From Cloeon dipterum (taxonomy: Eukaryota > Arthropoda > Insecta > Ephemeroptera > Baetidae), in assembly GCF_949628265.1 (NCBI RefSeq), contig NC_088789.1, positions 9,788,886-9,852,885 on the forward strand: a stretch of DNA of 64,000 nt. The letters are read 5' to 3'. Within the stretch, counting starts at the first letter, position 1. Each line of letters starts with the position of its first letter. This document shows, one piece after another, positions 1 to 12,308 of the stretch. Under the pieces are notes generated by a model. It searched no databases. It was not told the origin of the DNA and saw only the letters and a program-made list of their open reading frames with translations. The translations under genes and the position numbers were made by a program.

Positions 1-2737
1 GACCATAAAATTGCGTTGCCAGAAATCGTGCATGAGAAAATTGGTTCTAGATTTTTATACTGTCCATACCTTGGTTTTGACAATATCTACGTCGTCGAAG
101 CCCACCCACTGATTTCCCTTGTAAGCATAGGGGCCGACGTCTGTTGGGTTCGGAGACTCGACAGTCCAGCCGTCCTTCTTGATGCTCTCGCAAATCTAAA
201 AGCATCACGTTAATGTACAGGATTTAAAAATTAACCAATACCTTACTTCATAGTATGCAAGGTAGCCCTTTTCCCTCGTTGCGTCACCTTGTTCTCCAGG
301 CCCGTCAGCGGCAGAGCCGACTTCGTTTGCCAACGGGTTGAAAAGTGTGTATGATCTGCCGTAGGTCGGAATTCCAAGCACTAGTTTTGAAGGCTCAGCA
401 CCCGATTTGATGTAGTGTTTGATCGTGATGTCCTATTATTTGAAGAATTTTTTAAAAAGAAATTCAACGTAAAAGATTTTAACTCACGATAGATAGCTGA
501 GCATCGAAATTGTATTCGTTGTCGGGGTCGCCACCACCAAAAAGAGGAGCGTGGTGATTTACGACCGGTTCGTAAGCAGAGTGGTAGTCGTAGCTCAAAA
601 GGTTGAAGAAATCCAGATTTCTAAAGTGAATGTATGATTAGAACTGGAAAAATTGAGAGAAAATAAAGTCAAACCTATTGAGAGAAGGAATATCATAGCC
701 CTTGTCAATGTATTCAATGCCAGCTGGCACGGCCATGGTGAGTAGAAGCCTTTCGCGTCCAGTTTTGCTGGATTCCCTCTCGAATTCAGCTCTTAATTCC
801 TAGTGAAGTAAAAAATTGAATTGTAAATATTTAAAAAAAAAAACAATGAGATTCGGCACCTCAACAAGAGAAGCGTAATTTTCTCTGTCCTTTGGTTTGC
901 CGCCATCCCTGAATGCAGGATATTCCCAATCCAAATCGAGACCATCAAAGTGGTTGGTCCTGAGGAACCGCACGACATTCTTGACGAATTCCTGCCTCCT
1001 TTCAGGGTCGGCCACCAAGGGTGAAAATCTCGTCGAACCTTCATTCCAACCGCCAATGGCGAGCAGAGTCTTGAGCTGCTTGTTGTAGCTCTTCAGTCCA
1101 TTGAATTTAGCATATCCACCTGAACACGATCACTTCAATATTTTTTCCTTGAATACACGTGATTGGCTAATTACCTTGTTCAATATCTTGGTACTTGTCG
1201 AAAGGTCTGAGGCTATTTTCTTTGGTTAGACCGCCGAAGGCGTAGATGAGGTGAGTGCAGAGGTAGGGGTTGATGTTCTGTGGGGAGAATTTCGCTGTGC
1301 CCGGCCGATACACTGACCAGTTTGTGTAGTAGCAAACCACCCTTTGGTTTTCGCCAGCGACATTTGAAATGCCTGAAATCGATATTTTTGTTAATTGGCT
1401 TGCGCAACACCGAGACAAAAAAATAAGCGAAAGCAGAGCGAGTTTTGTAATTTCCGCCCTACGACCATTTTGGATAATGATGCGTGACGTCCATGAATGA
1501 AATTAAAAAGCAAAGAAAACAAAACAGCCTCCCACACTGCATTGAAAAATTGCTTAACGACCTGTGCAGGCGTTCCGCTTTGAGAATTAAAAATTAACAA
1601 TGGAGAGTTAGCAGAAAAAATAGATGCATGATGCACCCACGTAATATTTTCTTTGTATTCAAATCAAGATGTGTGGATTTTGAAACACGATTGAGATTGT
1701 TTTGATATGTCAGGCAATTAATACTACGTGCGACTCTGCCATCACTATTTATGGATTTGATTTAAAGTAGGTTAACATGAAATCTGAGCCCTAAAAACGT
1801 CTTGAATGCCTGCATTTTTAGAAATTGTAGCATTATGGGAATAAAAATATCAGTACAATGTTTGGAAAATTTGTAACTGTGATATTCAAATAGAGCAGTT
1901 GTTGCGTTACGCCAGATTCTAATTTCCAATTAATGCTTGCAGGTATTGTTTGCAAGAGAAAGGCTAGTGTGTACAATAATTAGTACGAGTTCAATTACTC
2001 CCCGTGAGCCATTAACATACAAGCCTGATCCAATTATGGCCCGACGAATTTTCCATTACCAATTCATGTCCACAGCAATCTAATCGCGAAACTCTCCAGC
2101 ACAATTTTTACGACTACAATTTTCACTCGCGGCAGAAGCATAAATCACGTGCGCGAGACGCGTCCGAGCGGAATCAAGAGTATAAAAGCAAAAGAGAAAT
2201 TGACGCGTGAATCATTTTCGTTCGCGGCGCCGCTTGAATTCATACGTGTATTATTATAATAGTCAAAGGTCCATTTCTCTAAACAGCACCTAACATGCAG
2301 TGGGTGGGTTCTCGCGTGTCGATCTGTTGTGGCATTCCATCCGAAGAGAAATCCAAACCGACGTATTAGATTTGGGAGGAAGAAGATTTAATGCTTTTGC
2401 TTAATTTCGATTGTGGAGACTTTAATGAATGAGAATCGCTTTCTTCAACGGAGGAATAGACTTGCACGCCTTTTCATGATTTGAGAACCAAATTAATGCA
2501 ATTTCGTTGTACGAGAGAACGAATCTGACCGTTTAAAAAAGGAAATTTCTCCTTCGCCGTCAATGTAAAATGAGATTAACTCTTAGTGAAAATTCCAACT
2601 AATGAATAACCTAGTTTTATGTTAGTAAAATGATTATAAGAGCTTTATTGAAAATTAAAGGAACACCTACCTGCGGCGACTAGTGAGACAGTGAGCAAAA
2701 TAAAAGGGCCCAGGCCTTGCTTAGGCCACAGCCTCAT
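1..2737 (-). CDS. Cht6: Cht6-like group VI chitinase, 5' part (3' end outside window)
   Basis: Glycoside hydrolase family 18 chitinase that cleaves chitin in cuticle or extracellular matrix. Seven exons are visible: 2671-2737 (signal peptide, MRLWPKQ start), 1175-1372, 860-1119, 675-799, 488-620, 247-432 and 70-195. They join in frame to 365 residues; the donor after position 70 shows that the gene continues off the left edge. The conserved KxxxxxxxGGW motif is at about residues 105-113 and the catalytic motif DGLDLDWE at 147-154, with the acid E154 intact. Stretches such as YCYTNWSVYRPG-like and GEQGDATREKGYLAYYE resemble insect Cht6 as I remember it; this was not searched. A pyrimidine-rich acceptor sits directly before the ATG, so an untranslated exon lies upstream. 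Family members often carry long C-terminal extensions, which cannot be judged here. Confidence 0.93.
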
Positions 2738-4315
2738 CTGCAACAGACAAAAATGCAAAATGAACAAAAAAACCCGTGACAATCACACATGAATAGCACA
2801 ATGAAGGGAAACCAGGTACATTCACAGGCCCGATACAAAGTGCAACCGACAAAAAACCACTCGGTGAGAAGGTGCGCTCGCGAGTTTACACAATTAAGCA
2901 GCAAGTGGTTGAAGAGTGTCCGCGATTCCAAACAGGGAAGTCCATTATTAAAGAAGAAAGTTCAAACCGGCATCTCACAATTATTAGTACTGCTGCTTGC
3001 GAAGATTGCGTAAGCTGCAGAAAAGTCGGCTGGCTCATACGCAATTGAAGTGTTTGTGTTTTAACAGCAATTAAGAGGCTGCAGCCTCTTTTCCCAACTA
3101 ACAGACGCGTATCGGTGCGCGCGAGCAAGGCCCCTTCAGCTGAAACCTATTTGCCGCTTGGCATTTAATTTCGGGCCAGTCAAGCTTGTAAATCAGCGGA
3201 ACGTGCAGTGCACTTCAAAATGCATGAGTGGTCGGCTGGGGAATCCGCATAGATGTATGTGCACACGCTGCGGGGATTTCATCTGATGAGAGTGAGACGT
3301 GAAGCACAATTTCTGATTGGCTTTCCTCATGCGGTTATTTTTTGCCAGTGCGTTTGTGTTTGGTCTGAACATTGTGTTTTGGATAATTGAAAGTTTCCAG
3401 ACGTCATAGTTCCTTTATAATGATATGCTGTAGAGGATAGATCATGCCATTTACTGATCCATGTTCGCTATTAATAAATATCAAGCACACCTTAGAAGAG
3501 AAAACTTGACCGTTATTTTGCAATCAGAAATTTTCTTTGCCATTATGAACTTGAATTTGTTCATATCTTAAAAAATACTGCTAATTTAAACGCTAAAATT
3601 GACTTTGAATTATACAAATTAACGATGCTGAAGATCTGTTTCTACTCGCCCACCTGCTGTTGCTGATTTTTTTGTTATTTATTTATTTTAATTGATACGA
3701 ATTTAGATCTGTGTCAGGCACGAGATCAAACGTCATAGCGGATGGCAATAAAAAATTAAGAAACGACTGGTTATATGCTTACATATAAGAGAAGCACTGA
3801 AATTAATATTAGACCCGAATGCGGGCTGTTACGTAATGTGTATGCTAATTTTTTATTACGTGTCTGCAGCAACGGCAAATTAAGAGGAAAAAAGGACCAG
3901 TCGCGGAATGTGGCGGGCTATGTTCTCACCGAGTGATCCATTTCTCGAGCTTTTAAACTTTCACTACCGGCTGCAGGCCGCAAAACTAATGCCAGCCAAT
4001 ATGTGAATGTTAAATAATTCTTCGTGGGTCAAATGTGCTTGATACGTTCGAGTGATTTACGCCCGGACAGGCTCTTCCCAAAGTGTGGGAACTCTTGCAA
4101 GAAGTTACTAATGACCAATTGAGTGGCCAGCCGAGCGGAATGAACTCAGCAAGTTGACTAAACTTCGTGAGAAGTCGGAAAAATTCACACGTTAATTTTA
4201 GATCGGTGCTGTAATTAGAAGCAGACGCTAACGAGCTAACGTAACTTTTTTGCATCTCGAAATTAGCATATTGAAACTAGTTTTGACATATTCTTTTCGT
4301 AATATTTCTTACTTA

Positions 4316-4431
4316 TGGGGGACTCACACTTTCCGCTCACTCACACTTCTCGTTTTTTGATGGGAAGAATCATTGTAATGCCCTATCCTAGCGAGAAGTG
4401 TGAGTGTTGGGCGAAAAGTGTGAGTCCCCCA
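4316..4431. mobile_element. Foldback MITE, copy 1, TA target duplication
   Basis: 116 bp element starting TGGGGGACTCACACTTT and ending with its reverse complement, flanked by TA on both sides (4314-4315 and 4432-4433). The terminal inverted repeat matches at about 20 of the first 21 positions. A second inner inverted block (CTCACACTTCTCG) extends pairing to roughly 38 bp per arm, leaving a loop of about 40 nt. The TA duplication suggests mobilisation by a Tc1/mariner-like transposase. It has no coding capacity. A second, more degraded copy lies at 42998-43091. Confidence 0.85.
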
Positions 4432-7359
4432 TATCAATAGAGGATAATATTTAAAAAAAACATTTTAGCTCTTGCAATCAGGGTAAATAATATTTAATTT
4501 TCTTCGAGCCCAAAAACGATATTTTTAATCAATCTGGATTTAATATGGAAATTAAATTTTAAGTTTTACAGCTATATATTATATAGTCATGACAAAACCA
4601 ATTTATGTTCCATTGCATTTTGCCGTATTAAAATTCTATCTGAATGCCCCCCACTTCATGTTTTACATCTGACCGGAACAAAGAAAAGCCAATTTAAGTG
4701 CAGTGCATGAAAGTGATTGGTGTCCCTTAAGTGGCTACAAAGCAAATCCGATCAGGAAAGTCTTTTTCAAACTGCTATTGTGCTGGCCGAAAGTATAACG
4801 ACAAATTTTACGATCCCTTTGATCAAACTGTTTTAACTGAGGAGGAAAATGCGAAGGCAGACCAGAAGATAATCGGCTAAATTACGGCGTACACAAGCAC
4901 TTGTTCAACCTTGAAGCCAACTTGATCGCATTCCATAGCAAGTAGTGTTATTTAAAACTTATACATACTGGTCCATCCTGAACACTCCGCGAGAGAGGTG
5001 TTGGCTGAAGTGAAAATTTAATGCACTTTATATATGTGTTTAATGAAAATAATTATATCAAGAAATACAACCCGCAGGCAGTTGGCACTCATCTGCTTTT
5101 CTTACAATCTCCACTGAGCTTTTTCTTTTCGAGACGGACGATGAAGCAGTTTCTACTCTTACCGCGAGAGAGAAATTCAAATAAGAAAGAAAAGAGACCA
5201 ACAAGCACCGTAAATATGTACGGAGAAGGTCGAGTGAGATCTTTTGCTCACTTAAAAACATCAATTTGCTTTTGTTGTACAAATAACAGAGGAAACTTAA
5301 GGTCTTGAATCCAGCACATTGCGTGTTGGCCGCATATTTCAGACAGTTTAATTTTATGCAAACTACCCGACATAAAAATTCATTGCCACATATTTTTAGA
5401 AACTTGCACATCACGCGGAGAGTGGCCAACGCATCCTAATTCCCATAAGTAAAGCGCAGAAAGCAAAATAAATCCATTCATGCTGCTCAAGACCTTGAAA
5501 TTTCGCCCTTTCTCGTGATATTTTAGTCATGATCCACAAGCATTCTTGGTCACGATCCCTCATCTGATAGGAATGTGATCGCTGATGCATATTCAGGAGT
5601 GCCGACCTTCGACAAGGGCGGATTAAGTATGATGAAGCTCCAGTGAGTTTTAAAACAACACTGAATGTGATTGATGAAAAGGAATGAAAGGCGTTTGGTT
5701 CCGAGAGAAAGAAATTCACTTTCGACTGGTCCTCTCAGAAAAAGATTTATTTTTGGGTCACTCCTTGCAGATTGACCTGTGACCTTATCTGCGGTTCATC
5801 ACACGCGTATTAGAAACTTTCTCGTCAAAAGTGACAGCTTTACTGCCACGTCATTGGATAAATTTTATTTCAGATTTATGCGCCTAAACGGTAGTCAATT
5901 TATGAAAAGCCAATCCCAATCTTCATTTGATTGTACATATCGATAAAATTAAATTTAACATTATAGAAATTAGATTTTACTCGACGGTAAAAGCTTACAA
6001 GTTTAGCGAACCATTCTATCTTTATTTGAAATCGTCATAAAATACCTTGTAAAATTAGCTTAAATCTTTTTTATTCAATTATAAAATTGATACGATTTGA
6101 GAATATTTTCCAACATCTATAACTGATTCCTTGGAAATAAAGAGCATTTTTGAAGAATTGAGAGAGTGATAAAATTTCTAACTTTTATGCCGCACAGTTG
6201 CAATTGTTTCAAAATTATATGGTATTGCTTTATCTATTCTCTATTCCATCATTTTACGTAACACATCAAACCAGTTCAATTCTAGCAGAAAGATGAAGGA
6301 TTATTAGCCTGTTCGATTAGGGCCGCCATGCATAACGAGCTCTTCTCTCCTCCTCACCGTGCATCAAATTAGATATTCTAATGTAAAGGATGCGCCGTGA
6401 TGCGTGCAATATACAAGTATATTATTTTAGACATTTTGCTTTTAAGTGCGCAACACAAAACAAATTTTGCATCAATCAGAGAAATATGTGATGCACGCGT
6501 CCGTTTCTATTTATTGTGTTGCAAAACGGTTCTTCTATTCAGTGCGTTGTTTATTGCGTTTTGGATGGGCGCATAAACAACGCTTCATTTCTGTTGCAGG
6601 GCACGCCGCAATTTATATCCCAAATTATAGTCTTCAGTTCCGTAACTACCAACTCATTAGACCCACCAGGTCGTAGCTAGAAGAGCTTCTTATGACTTTA
6701 CAAGCTATTATTTGATAATGCATAGCTTTCTATCGGACTGAGGCAACACTTAGGCTGATAGGAAACTTGTCCGCTAGTGCAAAAATGAAAAATGAAATCG
6801 AGCGAGCCAAATCAACTTCCTCTGGCGAGAAATGTACTGCAAATGCCAGCAAAACTTGTTAAAAGGATCATTATCAGCAAATTTACAAGTTGTTTAGTCT
6901 GGAATAGATGGTAAATTTGGATAATTTTCTAGCTATAAAATTTTATATTATAATAGCCGAACAATTAAAAGCAATAATAAATCAATTCCTTTACCAAGAA
7001 AATTTTGTGCACGATAATGTTTCTTTTGTTGCAAGATTTATTTAAATATAGAAACTTTCCATAATGATTAATTGTACTGCGCCTCGTAGTGATATTGCGA
7101 TTATTAATTGGCAAGTGTATTACCGTGGGGAAATTTCTTGAATAATGAATGGTTGAGCAAACGCTTGCAAACATCAAATGATCAGCCAGTCCAAAATTCG
7201 GCAGCACCAGGACCACCACAAGATGGAAAGAAAGTGTTGCGCAACCGTTTGGGGTCACGCGTTTAGAAAAGCGAATAAAAATGTCATCTGGGATTCCGAG
7301 GCAAAATGTTACGCTATTAGCCTACGGGGCAAAATCACGCAGAGAAAGTAGTAGTGTGT

Positions 7360-7551
7360 TTTGTTCTGGGGCCGGCGCGAGCACTTGTCCCGACCGGCGT
7401 GGGTCTCGGGCTTTACTTTCTCCGTACGTATACGCACTTGTCTCGCAGCCGGACCGGCAGGGTTGGGCGTTACGTCACCTCCGAGACCTGAGCAATGATC
7501 GCCCCGAGGTGGAAGACCGCGGAAAATGATATTGCGCGCGCGTTACGTCAC
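7360..7551. promoter_or_regulatory. CpG-rich block with duplicated CRE-like sites
   Basis: GC- and CpG-rich patch inside an AT-rich stretch. The 12-mer GCGTTACGTCAC occurs twice, at 7467-7478 and 7540-7551, each containing the CREB/ATF-type core TTACGTCA. Related ACCGGC-type words repeat between 7380 and 7460. It could be an enhancer or alternative promoter within the presumed first intron of the chitinase gene. No transcript start is proven. Confidence 0.3.
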
Positions 7552-8907
7552 TTTTTTATGTTTCTCAGGTTGCCATATACGTGCGCTGAAACTTGATTTT
7601 ATTCTGTTGAATCATTTGCAGGTTGTAGCCTTGCAAGGGAGCTTCTTCAATTGTTGCAGGATGCGAGGAAATGTGCATACCACTGTTGAAACGTCGGCGA
7701 AACTCGCCGAGGTATTTGTGCCAAAACACCTCTATTTAAATATGTATTTGACACACATATTCATGAATGGAATTATATGCTACATTTTTTTAGTCACATC
7801 AACGTAGCTCAGTGTTGCATAATTTTTGCCGAGACAGGTTTTTACATTTTTCATATACTGATGGTATTATCTATTCATATAAACTCCACGGTGGGAGAAA
7901 TGTTCTCTTTGCACATGAATGGCTAAATTAAAATTAAAGGCCTGAACGCGCATCTTTTTCACAGCAACAACAACCAAAGCGAGTAAAACAAGCGTGCAAT
8001 CAGCCCGCGTTTAACATTTGCGACGGCGGTAAATTGCTTCGATTAGCATATAAGAGTGGAATGTGCACGAAACAGCCAACTCGTGGGATGACGTGAAGAT
8101 GCTCTTACTTCATAATTTGATTTGCATGTCGGTACCTCGGAGATTGCAATTAACGCACCCAAACATTAGCGTTGTTCCTTTTAGCACAGTCACTCTTCTC
8201 ATAAATTATTGCGAGTGAGATGATCTTTGTTCCTGTGCGCTTTGTAAATTGATGTACGCACTCGTCGCTCGAAATTTCTGTGTGTGATTTATGCATGGTA
8301 AATTCGCAGCTACACTTTCCCTAGCTCTGTAACGAAACAAATTTTCATGAAGCGCATCTGTTTTCAAGTCAAGGTTGACTAGCTGTGTTCGAGTCACGTT
8401 TAAATTCCAGGATTGAGATTTGCACGACTCATTCCAGGGCAAATAACATTTGGAGCATCAAATCGAAAATTGAGCCACAAGTTGATGTCGATGAAGATAA
8501 AAAATGATCCTGATTTGGATCGCATATTAATGGTAATACGCAGAAGCGTTTTTATGTCTCAAGGCTGACTACTGGCGACGCCAACTGTAATTACCCTTCC
8601 TTGAATTTATAATGTGTATGCAACAAAAAAATATGGCCGATCAGATAAGACCGTATACGCGTAAATATTTCAAGCAGAACAAACAAGACTGTTTAAAATT
8701 TACAAGCCATCGATTAAACGATGCTTTGCATACAATATAAAAGCGGGAAAAGTTCCCATACATGCAATTTTCGCATCAAACTGTTTTCGCAAGTGATCGT
8801 GAAGGCTTGAGCAACGCAACATGCCAATTTTCACCTGCTGTGGAGTGAGTGCGTATAAATAAACTATAGAGGAGAATCAAGTTAATAGCCATCCACAGAG
8901 CAGATCG

Positions 8908-9007
<100 letters not shown>

Positions 9008-12000
9008 CAGGTCATGCCAATAAAGAGTGATGAAAGTTGAAAACCGCAGCAGTACCAACAACAACACAGTTCGCTCCTCCGCACAATAATCTAATAGCCA
9101 CTGCACGAGGTGCGATCGGCTAATGAGACCACGATGCGTCCGTTGCAGTTAAAACGGCGTGGTTGGTGCGTCTCTACATTCGTTTCCTCACTTCTCGCAG
9201 CCGTAATTACTTTATTAGCATGCAAATGAATAGGGCTGCTGTTACAAAACATGCACACGTACACGAAATTGGCTTGTGCGGCCTGCTTCCGCGTAATTAC
9301 AGCGATTCGATTGACCCGGCTGACCGATATAATCTTCACTTCGCACGTACGATTGCGCTCGCACAAAATCGAGAGTGCAGCAGCTTTGTATTTTATGCAG
9401 GAATGTGAAAGGGGGTTCCTGTGTGTGCCAGTGCGCGAAAAGAGTTGTCTCTGAAAGTGCAATTCATGCATCAGAACTGATTGAAGATCGAGTGGATGTT
9501 AAAATAAATTAAACCACGGAAGTAGCTGATTTACAATTAATTTCGTTTCTGCAAGTCAACAAGATAAAAAAACAATCTAGACATCAGATTACACTTCAGA
9601 GCGTTCTTTAAATTACGCAACATGTGAAATAAAATCGATATTAATACATGCATCGCTTTCGTAAATTAAGAGTCGTCTCATAAGAGAGAGTGACTAGAAT
9701 AGTTTCAACGAAAGAGGAAAGTTTTGAAGTCCGCTTGCCATAATCCACAGAAATTATGAAATGGTTGAATTCAAATCACTCATCATGCCAATTATGGGAT
9801 GTGCAGCTCACCATATTTGTCCATCTCACGCTGAATTTGCTTCGCCATTCAAAATTATAATCCAAGCATGATAATAGGCGTCTAGTTCTAGGCATTATTT
9901 ACATAATTCGCAACAATCATCTCGTCTAGAAATCTTTAGGCAAATAATAATTTCATCACATGTAGAAGTGTAGAGGCAGACTGGCACGCGCGCAATTGAA
10001 TTGCAAATAATAGCCTGTTTCTGTTTATGGACCAAGCATCTTTGTCTGCAAGACACGCAGTCTTTGCATTTGCACAATACGCACCGCTACCTTGGTGCGG
10101 CGGGCGAAAAGCCAAATGTCCAGCGGATATGGCAAGTAGCAATTAAGAGTTATGTCAGCTAATACGCGCTCCCTGCAGCATCTCGCCGCTTAGCTAACAG
10201 TTTTTATTTGTGTGACTCGTGTGACTTAACATTTTGCCGGCGGTGCGTCAAAAATATAGCAGCGATGGTAATTAATTGCACACACACGCCACTTTCTCCG
10301 ATAACCTTTAGGCCAAAACGCGCATTTTAGCTTCCTCGCCACGGTCTAAATGAATAACTTTTAACATTGTGGTGATTAATGCGAATGCTAGGCGAGAATT
10401 TCAGCTGTGGGAGCGGAGGAGAATTAATAATTGCTAGATGGGGAAAGAAAGACGTAAAATTTCCGCTGATTCTACTAGAAAGGTGACAGGTAAGTGAAAA
10501 TCTCATTTGCCTCTGAAGATGTCATATTTTATTTGAATTTCAAAATTCAATACCCACTATAACATCATGAAGAGGACCAGTCTTGTTTCTTTCAAAGCCA
10601 TAATTCATTTTTTGAAACCTATAAAAATTTGTTCTGATCAGGAAGTAATCATTGACATTAATTTCACGCCAAGTTGTATTCTTTTTTAATTCTTTGATGG
10701 TTCTACTACATTTTTTCAAACACATAATATGAGAAATGAAAGTTAACTTCTGGCATTTTTATTTGCTGAAAAAAACTACCTGGATGCAACAGCATCGATG
10801 AAACTCTCTGTTTAATGAAAGAAAGACATAAATAATAAGATGATTCCAAATTTTTTCGCCGAAGTTTACTAAATTAACCCAAATTGTTCAATTTACGAAT
10901 ACTAAATCACAAAAAATGGAGCTTTGTATTGCCTTCTAATGAGAACAAATCAACTCAATAATAGGCGATAACCCAAGATTAAAATATATCTTTAAATTGA
11001 AGGCTTTTGAAAACCCTGTGCCTTCATTTTTCAGGTTCAATATTAGAGTTTAATCATTTCTACGTGTCACTCATGTAATTGCATTAAGAATATTGTGCTC
11101 AACTTAAAATTATAATGATCGATTATCACGATTTCTGTCCCAACTCAATAAATCATTGAGCACGCATCAAGCCAGGGAAAGGGGTCCTCTCCAAGGAATA
11201 ATTACACAATAATGACATTCAACGCAGCACAGTGTTCGCCTTTTCCACTCGTCCTTTCTTTCACGACTGATTTGGGAGCCTCTCTAAACTGGCCCACTCG
11301 TGAGGATTGTGACCCAAAACATGCTTTCGGTTTTTATTTCGAATTATGATAACGAACCACTTTCGATGGCTGCTATTTTCCATATCTAAAACAATCATCA
11401 CGCACTTGGCGCGCGCCTCCACGGTCTGATAAGCACTTAAAATGCCTGGAAAGGAAGGCGTGTCCATCAGGTGAACGAGCGGTATTGTTGAAAAGTGTGA
11501 TGAAGACAGCGAGACCTTTGCCAAGCTTATTATTCCCTCATCACGTCCACGCATACGCTTGGTTAGATATTATTTTCTTATTTTATTTGAATGTCAATAT
11601 CAAGAGCAAGGTACTGAACAAGAACTGATTTGAACAATTCCTTGCGTTTAGAGTGATTATCACAGGAATTAAGGTAAAATTTGCGTGATCAGAACTTTGC
11701 AATTCGCATCATGAGTTGCTTCTAGTAGAATTTTGAGTTTTAAATAAAAATTGAACAGTAGGAAAGCTTATCGATTGAGCATCTGTTCTAGACTAACGTA
11801 GAGATGGCAAAATAATTTAATTTCACTTAACGACGAAGTTAAGTGAGAAAGGCAAGAAGTGAAATCCGAATTAGAATATCTATCATTGCTAGAGTGTGAG
11901 AGAATTCTTGCTGGAAATGCATCTCATGAACATTCTGAGCAGTTTCCCTCTTGACTAAGCACACAAACGAGAGAGCAGCGAAAAAAGCCCACGAAATTGT

Positions 12001-12284
12001 TATGAAAAAGTGCACGGAGCGGTGGAGTTGAATTCAGGTGTGCGCGGTGCGAAGGAAGGGAGTATTTCACAGGTCGCGCGCGGCGCTATTTACGTGTTTG
12101 CCTTCTGCTGCTCTCAGTTAGCGCACCTGAGCGCGCTTGATTTCGACCTGAATGCGATATTGTCAGTGAAAGTCACCACGAGAGCAGTGAATTTAATACT
12201 TGAGTAAGTGTAGCACTCGAGCAGTGATACACCTTGAGGAATGTGATCGGCAAAAGGTGGTTCTGGGGCTTCAGCAGGAACTGC

Positions 12285-12308
12285 GAGAGAGAGAGAGAGA
12301 GAGAGAGA
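12285..12308. repeat. (GA)n microsatellite
   Basis: Perfect GA dinucleotide tract of 12 units in an otherwise non-coding stretch. Confidence 0.95.
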
